A stretch of 64,000 bases of DNA from Polytrichum commune (taxonomy: Eukaryota > Streptophyta > Polytrichopsida > Polytrichales > Polytrichaceae): NCBI GenBank assembly GCA_950295325.1, contig OX485803.1:57243554-57307553 (forward strand). The letters are read 5' to 3'. Shown piece after piece: positions 25,602 through 36,273 of this stretch (position 1 is its first letter; every line of letters begins with the position of its first letter). The position numbers and the translations under genes were made by a program. Under the pieces are notes generated by a model. It did no database searches. It was given only the letters and a program-made list of their open reading frames with translations, and had not been told where the DNA came from.

Positions 25602-26240
25602 TACACTTGAAATACCTAATGCATGTCTACACCCAAAAAAAATGGGACCAACCCACTAAAATAAGAGAATACACCCAAAATGAAAATCATTGCTTAAATA
25701 AACCATTTTTACAATCACATATACAAATACAAATAAGTAGGGTGGGAGGTTGGCCCTTTCAAGCACCATTAGTGGACACCACTTCAAAACTTGAAATTTG
25801 GTAACTGAAATTCTTAAACTCCACTACAATAAAAAAGGTGGCGTCACGAATTGCCACTACATGATTAAAAAGGCTACAAGGTACAAGTTGAAAGAGCAAG
25901 AGGGTGGTGACCATAGGGGTGGAGAATGGAGGAGAAAGTGGTGACACCACTCACCCCACCCAACTAAACCCTAGGCGATGTGAGCCCTTGGATGGGAAGA
26001 TGGGCTCCAGCCATGGCTCACAGTACAACTCACTGGGTACACCCAATAATGAAGCTTCGAGGCGGGTCTTGATTTATAGGTGACTCCACTTCATCCTTGC
26101 GAAGCTAGTTTGCGCCACCTCTTACCCACAAAGATTGGAGGTGGCACCTTACAAGGAAAAAATCCAATTTTTGTAACATGTGTGTGTAAATCAATGGCAT
26201 TGAACCATAGCAAAGTGGTTGGTTTGAATTCAATCTTAGT

Positions 26241-26690
26241 GCACAGGTGGTTCACCTAGTGCATTTTACAAACAACGTGCAACATAATATAGGGAGGATT
26301 AGATTCATTTGGAATAAAAACTATACAAGAACTTCAATTAATGAAGGGTTCATTAAAAGCATACAGTCCCATTATAAGTAAAGTAAATAAGTATACAATT
26401 TGGGCCATTACTTTTTAGTATAATTAATATAGAAGTGAAGTTTAGGATCTTAGGATTTATGTTTAGTATGATTTGTTTGTAAGCATGTTCTAAGCATGTT
26501 GCATGTTGGATCTCGGATAGGTCACTCTATAGGATTTTTGTGGACCACGTGTGGTGGAGGGGTATTTTTTAGGGGCTACTTATCTCTAAGGCACAAATTA
26601 AAGCTCCCTATAACTACTTAATTCAGTAAAATGGCCTTACTTTTTGCACCCTATCATTACTTATACTGCCCATGTTATTGTAATACTTTG
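26241..26690. mobile_element. MITE family 3, rearranged copy
   Basis: 26,241-26,500 matches the left half of the intact element at 42,107-42,671 (AGTGCATTTTA, ACGTGC, ATAATATAG, GGGCCATTA and more, in order). 26,510-26,690 matches the right half of that element but in reverse orientation. The copy is therefore two insertions or an internal inversion. Confidence 0.6.
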
Positions 26691-28099
26691 TAGTCTACAT
26701 TCTTTTTAATTAAAAAAATCAATTTAAAAGTGTATGCAATGCAAAAATGGTTGTAAAAAAACATGGCAACAAAAAGGCATAAAGCATACATATCATTGCA
26801 AAAACTTATCATACAAGTCAAAAATCTTATACTTACCAAAACAGATCTTAACTTGTGCAAAATATGTGTATCGTCAACCACATCACATAGAAACAAGTGT
26901 GATAACATGATGCATATCATTCTAAGATCATAACCTGAATGATATCATACAATTGCAAGCGATGAAGAACACACAAATACTTACGCATAACATAATATAA
27001 AATTTTCTTTAAAATTTGCAATTTTACAACCTATAGAATATAACCTTCATGCATCCAAAAAGAAAACTTAGGGTGGAAACACTACAAGAGTGAGTGTGTG
27101 TTCACAAACACAACACCCGCTCCATAAAAGTCTGACCCAAACACAAAAAATTATAACCATTGTAGCTATGCATAATTCTCGTGGTTCCCTACAAATTTGT
27201 GTAGGTGGGTTTAGGGTATGCAAAACAAAACGAACCTATGTAATCATGTCCCATACCTTAGTGTCCAATCATGCATCAAAGAAACAAATGATTTACAACA
27301 AAAATAAACCCCTACAAACGTCAAGATCTAAGAATAGGGTTTACCCAAACTCCCAAATTGTCAACCGAAATATCACCAAGACGGACAAAGTATTCTTGTG
27401 GCCAACCTGAACTAAACCTTAAACCTTAAACCCCACCCCCTATGTGGTTCACATCCTCCAGCTTTTGCCGAATCCTACATTTATCGTCATTGTCCCAAAA
27501 ATCAAACAACCACTCCAACGCCAATATCTCTTCCAAACAAACCCTAAGCAAGGCATATGTTCCTCTTCAAAACCTTCAACTTGTTGTAACACTACAACAC
27601 AACAAAACTGCCCTCCATAGTCCACATGTTCATTTGAGGTGTCATCCGTAAACACCGACAAGGCCACCCCAGTAGGATCGAAATAATCAATCACAATCCA
27701 CGCACGGAAACTCTAAACCGTAAACTGCCTCTAAAACAACTGTAAGACCTTCAGCCAAGAAAATTGAAACCCTATATGGAACTCCATAGCCATTCCTGAT
27801 CCTAAAGCAACTACAAGGAGATTGTACAAAGGAGATCCTAAACCAACTACAACAAGACATACTTGCTAGACTCCGTTACCATAAGCTTCAACGAGGAGGA
27901 GCTCCAACGAAAAGTTGTCCAAAACACAACGGACTCAAGGAAGAAACAAAACCCTAGGTGGTTTTTACAAACATTAGTGCACAAAGATGACCAATAACGG
28001 GTGTTGGGATTTTCATCCATATTTAGCCAAATGATGAGCCATTTTTCATCCATTCCTCCTAAGGCATGCATATAAAATTGATCCTACGATCCTTATTTT
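26691..28099. other. No gene recognised
   Basis: A/C-rich and AT-rich DNA. Open frames at 27.1-27.7 kb on both strands lack recognisable domains. A short (ACCTTAA)-like run lies at 27,415-27,433. Confidence 0.45.
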
Positions 28100-28310
28100 C
28101 ATCCCTTATATTATTTGTACAAAAAAGGAATGGCTCACATTTTAAACCTATCTATCTTACTTGTCATGGGATTGTCTACTTTTAATGGACCCTTCATTAT
28201 TTGGAATCCTTTTATAAATTTCAGTCAAATGAGTTTAATCCTTCCTAGATTATGCCATACATCATTTTAAAATGCACTAAGTGAACTACCCGAGTGTGGA
28301 ACATGAGTTT
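28100..28310 (-). mobile_element. MITE family 3, left-end fragment
   Basis: The reverse complement of this stretch reproduces the left end of the 42.1-kb element (GGGTAG-TTCACTT-GTGCATTTT, then GCATAAT, GGATTAAACTCATTTG). The right half is absent. It ends ~80 bases before the SWIM pseudogene. Confidence 0.6.
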
Positions 28311-28389
28311 TGGTTCTGCCCTGACGAAATCAAACGGTGTGAGTGGCATAAAAAAAAAATGATATGGACTAGCCTATATTTCCCAGCAC

Positions 28390-28960
28390 ATGGCTGCTGA
28401 AGATAGGCACCAATCTTTTGAGGGAGGAAGTGCTAGCACTCAAAGACGCCGGGTTTTATCGCAACAGAGGGAGGCTTTTTCACTACGTCGTAGGCTTTCA
28501 ACAATTGCGACACTCCCAATCCCTTGGTCGTATTTCCATATGCCACCAAACCCAAACGCCCACCCAACTTCCATATTTTCAAAGATAGTGCGACATAATC
28601 CAGCAACACTAACCGCGGATCACAAAAAAAATGGGAAAACGCCGGACTCATGGACGGGCATTATGTTGTTGGAGTGGCTGCCATTCCATATCCAAGATTT
28701 GGAGTGATCATTAACATCGTCTCCAAGAAGGACAACTCCTATTGTGTTACAATTGGTGACATCCTCCAATACACATGCCTGGACTTCATCAAAATGTCCT
28801 TCATGGCTTTGGGAAAGAAAGGGGAAATGAGTGTATTGCAAACACCTTTACTATGTGTTCATATTCATGTGCAAGGTGGATTATGAAAACGACAAGTTCA
28901 TCCCTGCTCTAACGTATACATACATCAAAGTCATGTGACTACTTGAGCTTGTTGAAAAAA
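28390..28960 (+). pseudogene. SWIM zinc-finger protein pseudogene fragment
   Basis: The frame from ~28,650 reads VGVAAIPYPRFGVIINIVSK, then TCLDFIKMSFMALGKKG. After a 1-base loss near 28,832 it resumes as KHLYYVFIFMCKVDYENDKF and, after an in-frame TGA, LLEL. This matches the minus-strand copy at 56.3-56.6 kb, which still has the full SWIM motif. Here the first Cys has become Tyr (YTC), and the frameshift separates it from the CxH half. SWIM domains bind DNA or protein and are frequent in MULE-type transposases and plant regulators. The part before 28,620 is open but unrecognised. Confidence 0.6.
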
Positions 28961-29206
28961 ACTGACAGCCTCTCAACCATAGTTTGGGTTTCCATTCCCA
29001 TCCAACCCAAACTTCCTTCAAGAGTCCATCGCCTTCTTAAAGAAGTAATCATTTTAAATTGCAACGGCCTCTCGACCTTCGGCCATAGTGTGAAGCGACC
29101 CTCAAAGTCATATCAGAGGACAGTTTTCTTGGTGTCCATGTAGAACCGCAATGTCACTATGAGTGGACGTGGTCTCATCACTCATTCCCAACCACTAGAT
29201 GTCCTT

Positions 29207-29231
29207 GGGGGGGGGGGGGGGGGGGGGGGGG
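29207..29231. repeat. Poly-G tract, 25 bases
   Basis: Uninterrupted run of 25 G, the longest of several G or C runs of ten or more bases in the window (others near 12,560, 13,301, 15,031, 24,000, 25,267 and 51,509). Confidence 0.95.
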
Positions 29232-30405
29232 CTAGCATTCCACTAGAAAATGTAGTTGCGATTATAGACATGGTCTTATTTAATATTTCATAATTTCAAT
29301 CATAAAGTGTTGGAAAGTTCAGGGTATTCGAAATTCATTTTGAAAATGTAGTAAGTGTATATCAAGAATATCTATCAAATATGTAAAATATCTCGTGGAT
29401 GAGTGCAATGTTCAAATTGCACTTTTATCTCCGGTCCTTCATATCTCCACAAAGGAGTGACCCCCTCAACTAGATAATTGCAAAATCTAAGAACATGACT
29501 CTAAAATCTTCTATCTTTGCACATCAAGGTACCCATCAGATTAGTGGTTGAAAACCGTATGTTGAGTCCACGTTGGCATCCCCTTAGTGTGCCAAAAGCC
29601 CATGTATCTAGCAAAATAGAAAATGAAATGAATGTCAACATTTTGGTCGCTGACTTGAATGAGGACGCGTTCATCTTACAACTTGTCAAGTGAATTAATT
29701 AATACCCTCTTCGAATCAAATTTCTACCATCGTTCTTTAGCCCTTGTTGCTTGCGAACTTTAATTGGTTTTGGATGACTACCGCTTCGTAATATTTATGA
29801 TCATGGTTCAAGAAATATCTCAGTCTCAATGCTACATGCCAAGTGCTCCCTCAAAATTGGACACAAGCCATGAACCACCATGGGTCATGACAATGAGGAG
29901 TGTGGCCTAGCATGCATTGAGTCATCAAAGCTTAAGTTTGTGCTCGTTGGGGGCACTACTTGCCAGGTCATCAAAAACATTAGTTGATGATGCTTGTCTT
30001 GGAAGAAATAATTTCCATGGGATCATTCTTGTTTTGATGAACACCCAATCCACGCTGAAGAATGTCACGTGGTTCGAGTCCCGTGCATAATAACATAGAT
30101 CTGAGCATGTTCCGATGTTGCATATACAGTATCGAGAAGTAGCACAACGAAACAAGCCAAAAGTTGTTGGAATGACCTCTTATCTATCAGCGAGAAAACT
30201 GAAGGGTGCTCCCCACGTTTGATATGAGTCTTTGCTTTTAATTTGTACATTTTGGACTGTCAGGCGTGTGGAATCATTAGCCACCACGGCAAAGACTGCT
30301 TCAAAAATCACATGCCCGACGAGGCCCAATACTACTGTAGGCTGATGAGATTTGCACGTGGAGCTAAACTAACTTCGTACATGTGCACAAAACGCCCAAA
30401 CTTCA
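29232..30405. other. No gene recognised
   Basis: AT-rich DNA with short frames on both strands and no recognisable domain or repeat. Confidence 0.45.
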
Positions 30406-30789
30406 CTACACAGCATGATATTTAGTGTCGCCACTTCTAATCGTCTTGCTCCATACTACTAATTGTAAATCGCGCTGTAGTGTCACCAACATGGAATGTT
30501 AACCTAACATTATTTGTCATTTCTTTTAACAAATTTGGGGGATTATAGATTTGCAATGGTGCAATTACTGTCACTTACCATACCACGCGATTTTGCATCC
30601 AAATTTCAATCGTCCATGACAATATTTCATCCCAAGTTGCTGACAATGGAAGGTAGGGTTTTGGCCAATGGATGAACTCATCCATCATCCATGATAACAT
30701 TTGTTGGCTTATTCGTAGGGAGTGTCATCTGACAAGTTATCATCGTGACGTAAAATGCCACGTGACACTAAATAGCATATTTAGCGGAG
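30406..30789. mobile_element. MITE family 2, copy 2
   Basis: It is homologous over its full length to 19,024-19,512 without the internal duplication. The ends are decayed versions of the same inverted repeat (GATATTTAGTGT left; ACACTAAATAGCATATTTAG right). Shared internal blocks include TGTCACCAACA, GTTAACC-AACATTATTTGTC and GGATGAACTCATCCATCATC. Confidence 0.8.
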
Positions 30790-31139
30790 CCTCTGGTACA
30801 GCCTGCATGCATACAGCTGAGGTACATGGGAGTAGGAAAGTGATTAAACTTGCCTTTTGACATGAGATGCTCGCCGACCCCAGCATGAGAGCTTATCAAT
30901 ATGCTGCACTGAGTATCCATGACCTTATCAACTAAAATGAGCCAAAATGTCCAATATGAGACAATCCGTACCTTTGGGAACGTGCATTGGGAACGTAGTT
31001 GACGAGCAAAATCCCGTGAATATACCTTAATTGACAATGTTTTTGGAACCACTTGATATAAAAGCACATTGTTTCAAACATATTGGTTGATTCACCCGTT
31101 GTACCGGGGCACATACTGCTGCAAAAACTACACCGTAGA

Positions 31140-32630
31140 ACGGGCCAACCACGGGCGAAAGCCCGTGACCAAGGAACACCGCCCAACACATGCGGGAAAA
31201 TTTCTATAACGAAAGCTTGACTAACCACAACACATGCACTACAGCAGGAGATATGCACTACAGAAGCCTGACTGTCCAAAGGCAGATCAACACAATTGAG
31301 AAACAATAAAGCGCTTGAGAGCAATTGTGCTCTAAAATCAGAGGTGAAATCATAGAAGCCTGTCGCCACTAAATTTTGGATAAAGAATGTTGCTACATCG
31401 CACCACGGGCGAAAGCCCGTGGCCAACCAGCACCACGCAAAACATGCAATTTTAATCCATAGCAATTGCCTAACTGTCCTAAACCATACCAACACAACTA
31501 GAAGCACAAATGCGCATGACAACGTATATGTAATACATAAATCATTTGTCCAATCACATAAGCCATAAAAGGCACTAAATATTGAACAAGGTAGAGGGAT
31601 AAATCTACGCCAGGACGAAAACCCGTCACAAACCAACACAATGTAAATCATGCACATTTTAAACCAACACAATGTAAATCACACCAAAGATATGTGCACA
31701 CAAAGAAGACACTACCATACACATGACTATATTTGTGTCCAAAAATTAATGGTTGAATCATAGATACCACAGTGGGCACATCATATTGCAGAGAGTTAAA
31801 ATATAAATGTACCACGGGCGAACGCCCGTAAACAACCGCTAATACACAAGCGTGTAAACCTATAATCATGAAGGTCCACCTAAGCACAATAGGAGTATGA
31901 ATCTTTAATCCTTTGCAATATCTTGTCATGGGGTTCTCTTTGAGTTGCAGCTTGTTGCTTGCGCTTTAGCTCTTCAACACGAAGCTTGTCATTCATCAGA
32001 ACTGTGGCATCACGAAGTTGCTTCACCCTTGTAGCAATGTAATCAGACATTGATGATGTAGCCTTGGGAGAGCCGCACTTCCAACATCATGAACTACTTC
32101 CAGAACCCGTAGGCTCACTAGGGCAAGCGGTTTGGAGAGCAAGTTGTCTCTTCGCCCGAGGGTGCGGCATTGTGGCCGGAGCTTCAACCACAACCGCAAT
32201 CGCGACATCACGTGATTGGAGCATATGTGCCTACAAGAACAACATAACGCAATATTATGAAAATCCCCAGGGATAAGAAACAAATGCAAATGGGCATTCA
32301 AATGGCAAATGAATTACCTTAGGACACGGTGACGACACTTTGGCGAAGTCCGCATCAGCATCTGCACCATGCTGTCGGGATGGTGGAGTGGAAATATAAT
32401 GCTTGGCACGTGTATGCAATGGGGAATGCTGTCAAGATAGTTGGATGTTATTGCATAGAAGAGGAACATTATGTGAAGCACCTTTGTTGGTAAGTGGAAA
32501 CGTTGTGCAAATTCAGAAACAATTTATGATAGCACAAGGAGTCCCAAACTAAAAACTACAATAACAACTAGGCTGACGGTAAACGCAACAACTAGTCACA
32601 GTGCTTGCCACGGGCGAACGCCCGTGGGAC
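31140..32630. repeat. Array/cluster of CCACGGGCG palindromes with ~200-250 bp spacing
   Basis: Short palindromes (arm CACGGGCG, centre AA, then CGCCCGTG) recur near 31,152, 31,401, 31,613 (decayed), 31,812 and 32,606. They are followed by similar text such as CCAACCA-CAC plus a variable spacer. The first two carry one mismatch in the right arm (AGCCCGTG). A related perfect palindrome lies inside the coding exon at 35,209-35,230. The long minus-strand frame through 30,932-31,672 is not protein-like and I do not treat it as a gene. Confidence 0.7.
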
Positions 32631-32834
32631 AATGACAGATGAACAACCAGTGATGCAAAGCAGTATAGTCGCATTAGATATATTCATGTACATATGACTG
32701 TGCCGATACAACAACATTACATAACTTAGGATAAAAAACCAAAACAAATTCATGCATAGTGTGAGTTCCTCATTAGTCCAATATGCAGTACAAATTGAAA
32801 ATATGTACACTTCGCCAGAACTTCCTTTGGCTGG

Positions 32835-33617
32835 CTACATTGGCATTTGCGCCGCTGGAATTCTACGATCCGTAGTCACTTCTCTATGTCTAGCCAACGC
32901 ATTCTTATATATCTGCGAATTTGGTAACTCTAGATTGAAGGGTCCCTGGCCTGATGGATAAGGGTTGCTCCCTACAAAATCTGGAACATAAACTTGTGAA
33001 GTCAAAAGGTTCTGCAAGTAATTATGGAGAGTATCCAAGCTCTGGTTTGACAGAAAAGGGGGGGGATTAATGTAACTCCCTGAAGGGTTTGCTATGCACT
33101 TGTAAGGGGAGTCATCAACAAGCAATGTGGTTCTATGAGTGGGTGGCTTCGAATGCGGCAGGGGATGCATCCGACTCCACTCAAAAAATGCGCAGAGGTC
33201 CTTGATGAAGAAGCTCGACTCAGCATTCACGGGACTGGGTAAACTCTTTCCGCGCTCATCGGCCAAAACTTGACACATCTCCTGGCCGAATACATACTCA
33301 GGCTGCCTACAACCTTTGAAGAAGTATTGGACAATTGGCTTGAGATTCTTCAGAAGCTTGGAGGACCAGATGACAACATGGAAGTTTGAAAGCACAAAGC
33401 GCAAGAACCGTCCCAATCCCTTCCTGGGAATGACGGCACTATAAGGGAGAAATAGTGGAGCCACTTCCCCACTTATTAACGGGCTATGTTGTGCATCAAG
33501 TGCCTTCCTGGTGTTGACATTGTCGCACTTTGCGTTCCTCACCAGAATCCCGTTCACATCCAGCACTAACCATATCTTCTCTCTCCGGTGAACAACTGTA
33601 CTTGGAGAGGTGGGGAT
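32835..33617 (-). CDS. HAD/FCP1-like domain exon of gene B2
   Basis: The exon starts after the acceptor CATCGCCAG with IPTSPSTVVHRREKIW, then LVLDVNGILV (motif I), VVIWSSKLLKN (motif II) and TTLLVDDSPYKC (motif IV). FCP1/NIF-type phosphatases normally use DxDxT/V; here the second Asp is Asn (DVNG), as in gene A. The domain would remove phosphate from protein substrates, but the Asn makes activity uncertain. It ends with TAG at 32,835-32,837 after AAQMPM. No internal stop or frameshift is present in this exon. Confidence 0.7.
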   Translation of the reverse strand: MPTSPSTVVHRREKIWLVLDVNGILVRNAKCDNVNTRKALDAQHSPLISGEVAPLFLPYSAVIPRKGLGRFLRFVLSNFHVVIWSSKLLKNLKPIVQYFFKGCRQPEYVFGQEMCQVLADERGKSLPSPVNAESSFFIKDLCAFFEWSRMHPLPHSKPPTHRTTLLVDDSPYKCIANPSGSYINPPPFLSNQSLDTLHNYLQNLLTSQVYVPDFVGSNPYPSGQGPFNLELPNSQIYKNALARHREVTTDRRIPAAQMPM

Positions 33618-33761
33618 CTGGCGATGACAAAATCGAAAGTCATTCTAATGGATTCTCATCTAACGAAACAATATTATGGTTAGATATAAGTATAGCATAC
33701 ATAAGAGGGCAAAGTAGCTACGCAATCAATTAGTTAGGCGAAATCTAGCAGAATCCCGTAC

Positions 33762-33793
33762 CGTCACTGGCACTTGATCCTCCAATGAGCGAC
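33762..33793 (-). CDS. 32-nt micro-exon of gene B2
   Basis: Bounded by acceptor TTGTCTCAG and donor G|GTACGG. Its 32 nt turn the phase-1 end of the linker exon (GAA G) into a phase-0 junction with the HAD exon (ATC CCC), giving GRSLEDQVPVT. The exact phase match is the evidence. Confidence 0.6.
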
Positions 33794-35208
33794 CTGAGAC
33801 AAAATCCACAAACAAAGTTCATGAGTACCTAGGCAGAAATCATAGTGTAGACCTTTACTTGAATGAAATGTAAGCCAACCTCTATGAAGGTAAATATTAT
33901 AGCATACCTTCAGCTCGAGGGCCCGGTGAATTTGAGGCAGCGTCGGGACGGACAGGGGAACTCGCACGATGATCACGAGGGCTTGAGGACCCAGCAGCTC
34001 CAACATGGACTTCACGGACGGGAGATTCATGTGCTCCGCTAATGTCAATAACCTCCAGCGTAGAGTCAACAACACTCTGAGCTTGCCTAGCAGCGGCTCC
34101 CTGACCTTGACCTCGTCCTGGACGTTCTGGTGGGGCATCGAAGAATGTCCACCTCTTTCGCATTTTCTTCAACGAAGCAGCATGGAGGATATGCTTGACC
34201 TTCACAGCTGCACAAAACGCTAGCGTGGAGAGATACGCAAACATCTTGTGATAGTCATAGGACTTGTACATGTTGCTCAGGTTCAAGCGCACATTCTCCG
34301 GAACCTCCGACAAATACTTGTCCACGAAAGGCGCAAAATGGACCTTGTCCTTCTCATCTGACTCCTTGCCCTTGCCCTTGTCCTTGTCGGATGCGTTCGG
34401 TGGAGGTCTTGCCGCAAAAAGGGGGTGAGGATCATCAGCGAAGCTTAGTTTCACCCTGCTGTACCCAGGCTTGCCGTAGTCCTCGTCCTCCGAGTCGTCT
34501 GTCATATAATCGGCAAACGTTCCCCGAACACGATATGGAACAGGGTCTTTCACCTTAACCCGCACATCCATATCAACACGTCTCTGGGGCATATCATCAT
34601 CGCTGTCCAGGCAAATGACCTCTGTCCGGATGACCGTCTTTTTTTCTCCTGAAGCCGAAGCAGCTGCAGGTTCCTCCTCAACCGCGACTGCAGAGGGCTC
34701 CACATTTGGACGCGCTTGTCCTAGGACCTCTAGAACGGCTGCAGCAACCTCCTCCACAGGTGAGGAAACGTTCAAATCTGATCTCTCCCCACTCACCAAT
34801 TGGGTATCCATGATAGTATCAATGATAGTATCGATTACATCATCAACATTGTCAACCTCACCTTCATGAACAGCGCCAGTCTCGCCCTCGTCATCGCGGC
34901 TAGATTGTCTTATATCCTCCGAAGAGCGAGATGCTTCTCCAGCCCTAGGAGCTCGCAGAGATTTTCGTCGGATAGCCTTAACCTTCTTTCGAGCAACCGG
35001 CTTCGATGTAAACCTTGGAGCATGTATCTCCTGTTCCCGAGTATCACTTGGCGTTTGCTCTTCTCCGATTTCCTCATGCTCCCGACTTTGTCGGGAAGCC
35101 TCAAACAGCTAAAATCCGCGCCCCGGAGTTGGCGGGATACCAGATGTATATGATGACCCAGGGGGCTGAAGGCTCCTCTCTGAGGGACCTCCCTCTCCCT
35201 CAACAGGC

Positions 35209-35230
35209 CCCACGGGCGATCGCCCGTGGG
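35209..35230. repeat. Perfect 22-bp palindrome inside the coding exon of gene B2
   Basis: Arm CCCACGGGCG, central AT, then the exact reverse complement. On the minus strand it is translated as part of PSHGRSPVGPV. The arm is the same as in the repeats of 31.1-32.6 kb. Confidence 0.9.
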
Positions 35231-35644
35231 ATGGACCTGCATCCCCCTCATCCTCATCATCTCCCAGCTCTTGCAATGGAGCTTAAGGGGGAGCACCCTC
35301 ATCATCATAATCATCTCCCTCATCATGGCCTTCCTCGTGCTCCTCTTCACGAGGATCCTCGTCAACCTCCTCCTCATTAACCTCGTCATCAAGCACCACT
35401 TCATCAATCTCCTCTTCATCCTCCTTCTCTTCATCGTCCGTCTCTTCGTCCTCCTCCTCTTCGATATCGTTGGCACGTTTGCTTCTCCTCTCGCGATCAA
35501 TATCCTCATCCTCGCTGTTGTCTCCCGAGTCCTTCCCTTCTTCATACCACCTTTGTAGGCTCCAGTCAACGGCCGCCAACATTCTTGCCTTTGCCGTGCC
35601 AACGACATCCACAGGAACGTGTTCACGACCTTCATATCCAGCGC

Positions 35645-36273
35645 CTGCAAAAATAAGATAAAATAAATTTAGAAATGGCGGACATATACGTAATTCATGG
35701 TCATTGTTGGAAAAATGAATATGAGTACATAATAAGGATAAACACTATATTCGTTAAATTGAGACTTTCTCTAGTCTCAAATTAATATATGGATCAAACA
35801 ACATGAAGATGCCTGAAACTATATTGTCAACAATCTCAAATATATTAAATGTTCTAATATCCCACACCTATGATGTGCGGACATAAGCACATATGGTAGA
35901 GCACTCAACACCAATTTCATCAACAAAAACACATTGGGTAGAGCACTCCAAACAAGTTTCACCCAAAAATATATATATAATGATTTCTATTATTAGCATG
36001 CTCCATAGAATATAGACATTGCAACATACAAAGTGCATGTAATAAATGCATATTTTTTCAATGGACAATTTAGTCCCAAACTTAATAAAAAAATGAACTT
36101 CACATTTGTATTGAAATATAGTAAATGGATATTCATCCAACTCCAAAACAATATAGTATTCGTAAGTTCTACCCAAACTCTGCCCCAATTTTGAAGAGCA
36201 CACATATGAGTAATATATGTTTGTAGAATTACTGTTTACACTATAATCATGCTAACACAATCCTACCAACTTC
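35645..36273. other. Non-coding AT-rich spacer or intron
   Basis: AT-rich, no frames of note. It separates the stop of the DUF7869-like gene from the first recognised exon of gene B2 and must contain at least the 3' part of the intron upstream of that exon (TTATTTTTGCAG acceptor). Confidence 0.5.

Larger units (their letters stand above)
32835..35644 (-). pseudogene. Gene B2: acidic linker plus HAD/FCP1-like phosphatase
   Basis: Three minus-strand exons fit in phase. Exon 1 (35,644-33,908) follows an acceptor TTTTTGCAG. It is rich in Glu and Asp, with an Asp-rich SUMO-interacting-like motif VICLDSDDD, and ends at the donor G|GTATGC. A 32-nt exon (33,793-33,762) and the HAD exon (from 33,617) restore the frame exactly. 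This is the same linker/HAD module as in gene A: 'AKARMLAAVDW' here matches A's 'AKKMDILDW'. Exon 1 carries in-frame TAA (35,283-35,285) and TAG (35,109-35,111) with open reading on both sides and no indel, so it is a young pseudogene or needs read-through. No DGQH domain precedes it; a DUF7869-like gene lies there instead. Confidence 0.7.

Noticed and set aside
27080-27100. Second CACTA element starting CACTACAAGAG near 27,080
   Set aside because: No inverted partner terminus or 3-bp duplication was found within a plausible distance.
30932-31672. 246-codon minus-strand open frame as a membrane protein
   Set aside because: It runs through the CCACGGGCG repeat cluster, has an unnatural Cys/Phe/Trp-rich composition and shows no domain. 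It is an artefact of A/C-rich plus-strand DNA.
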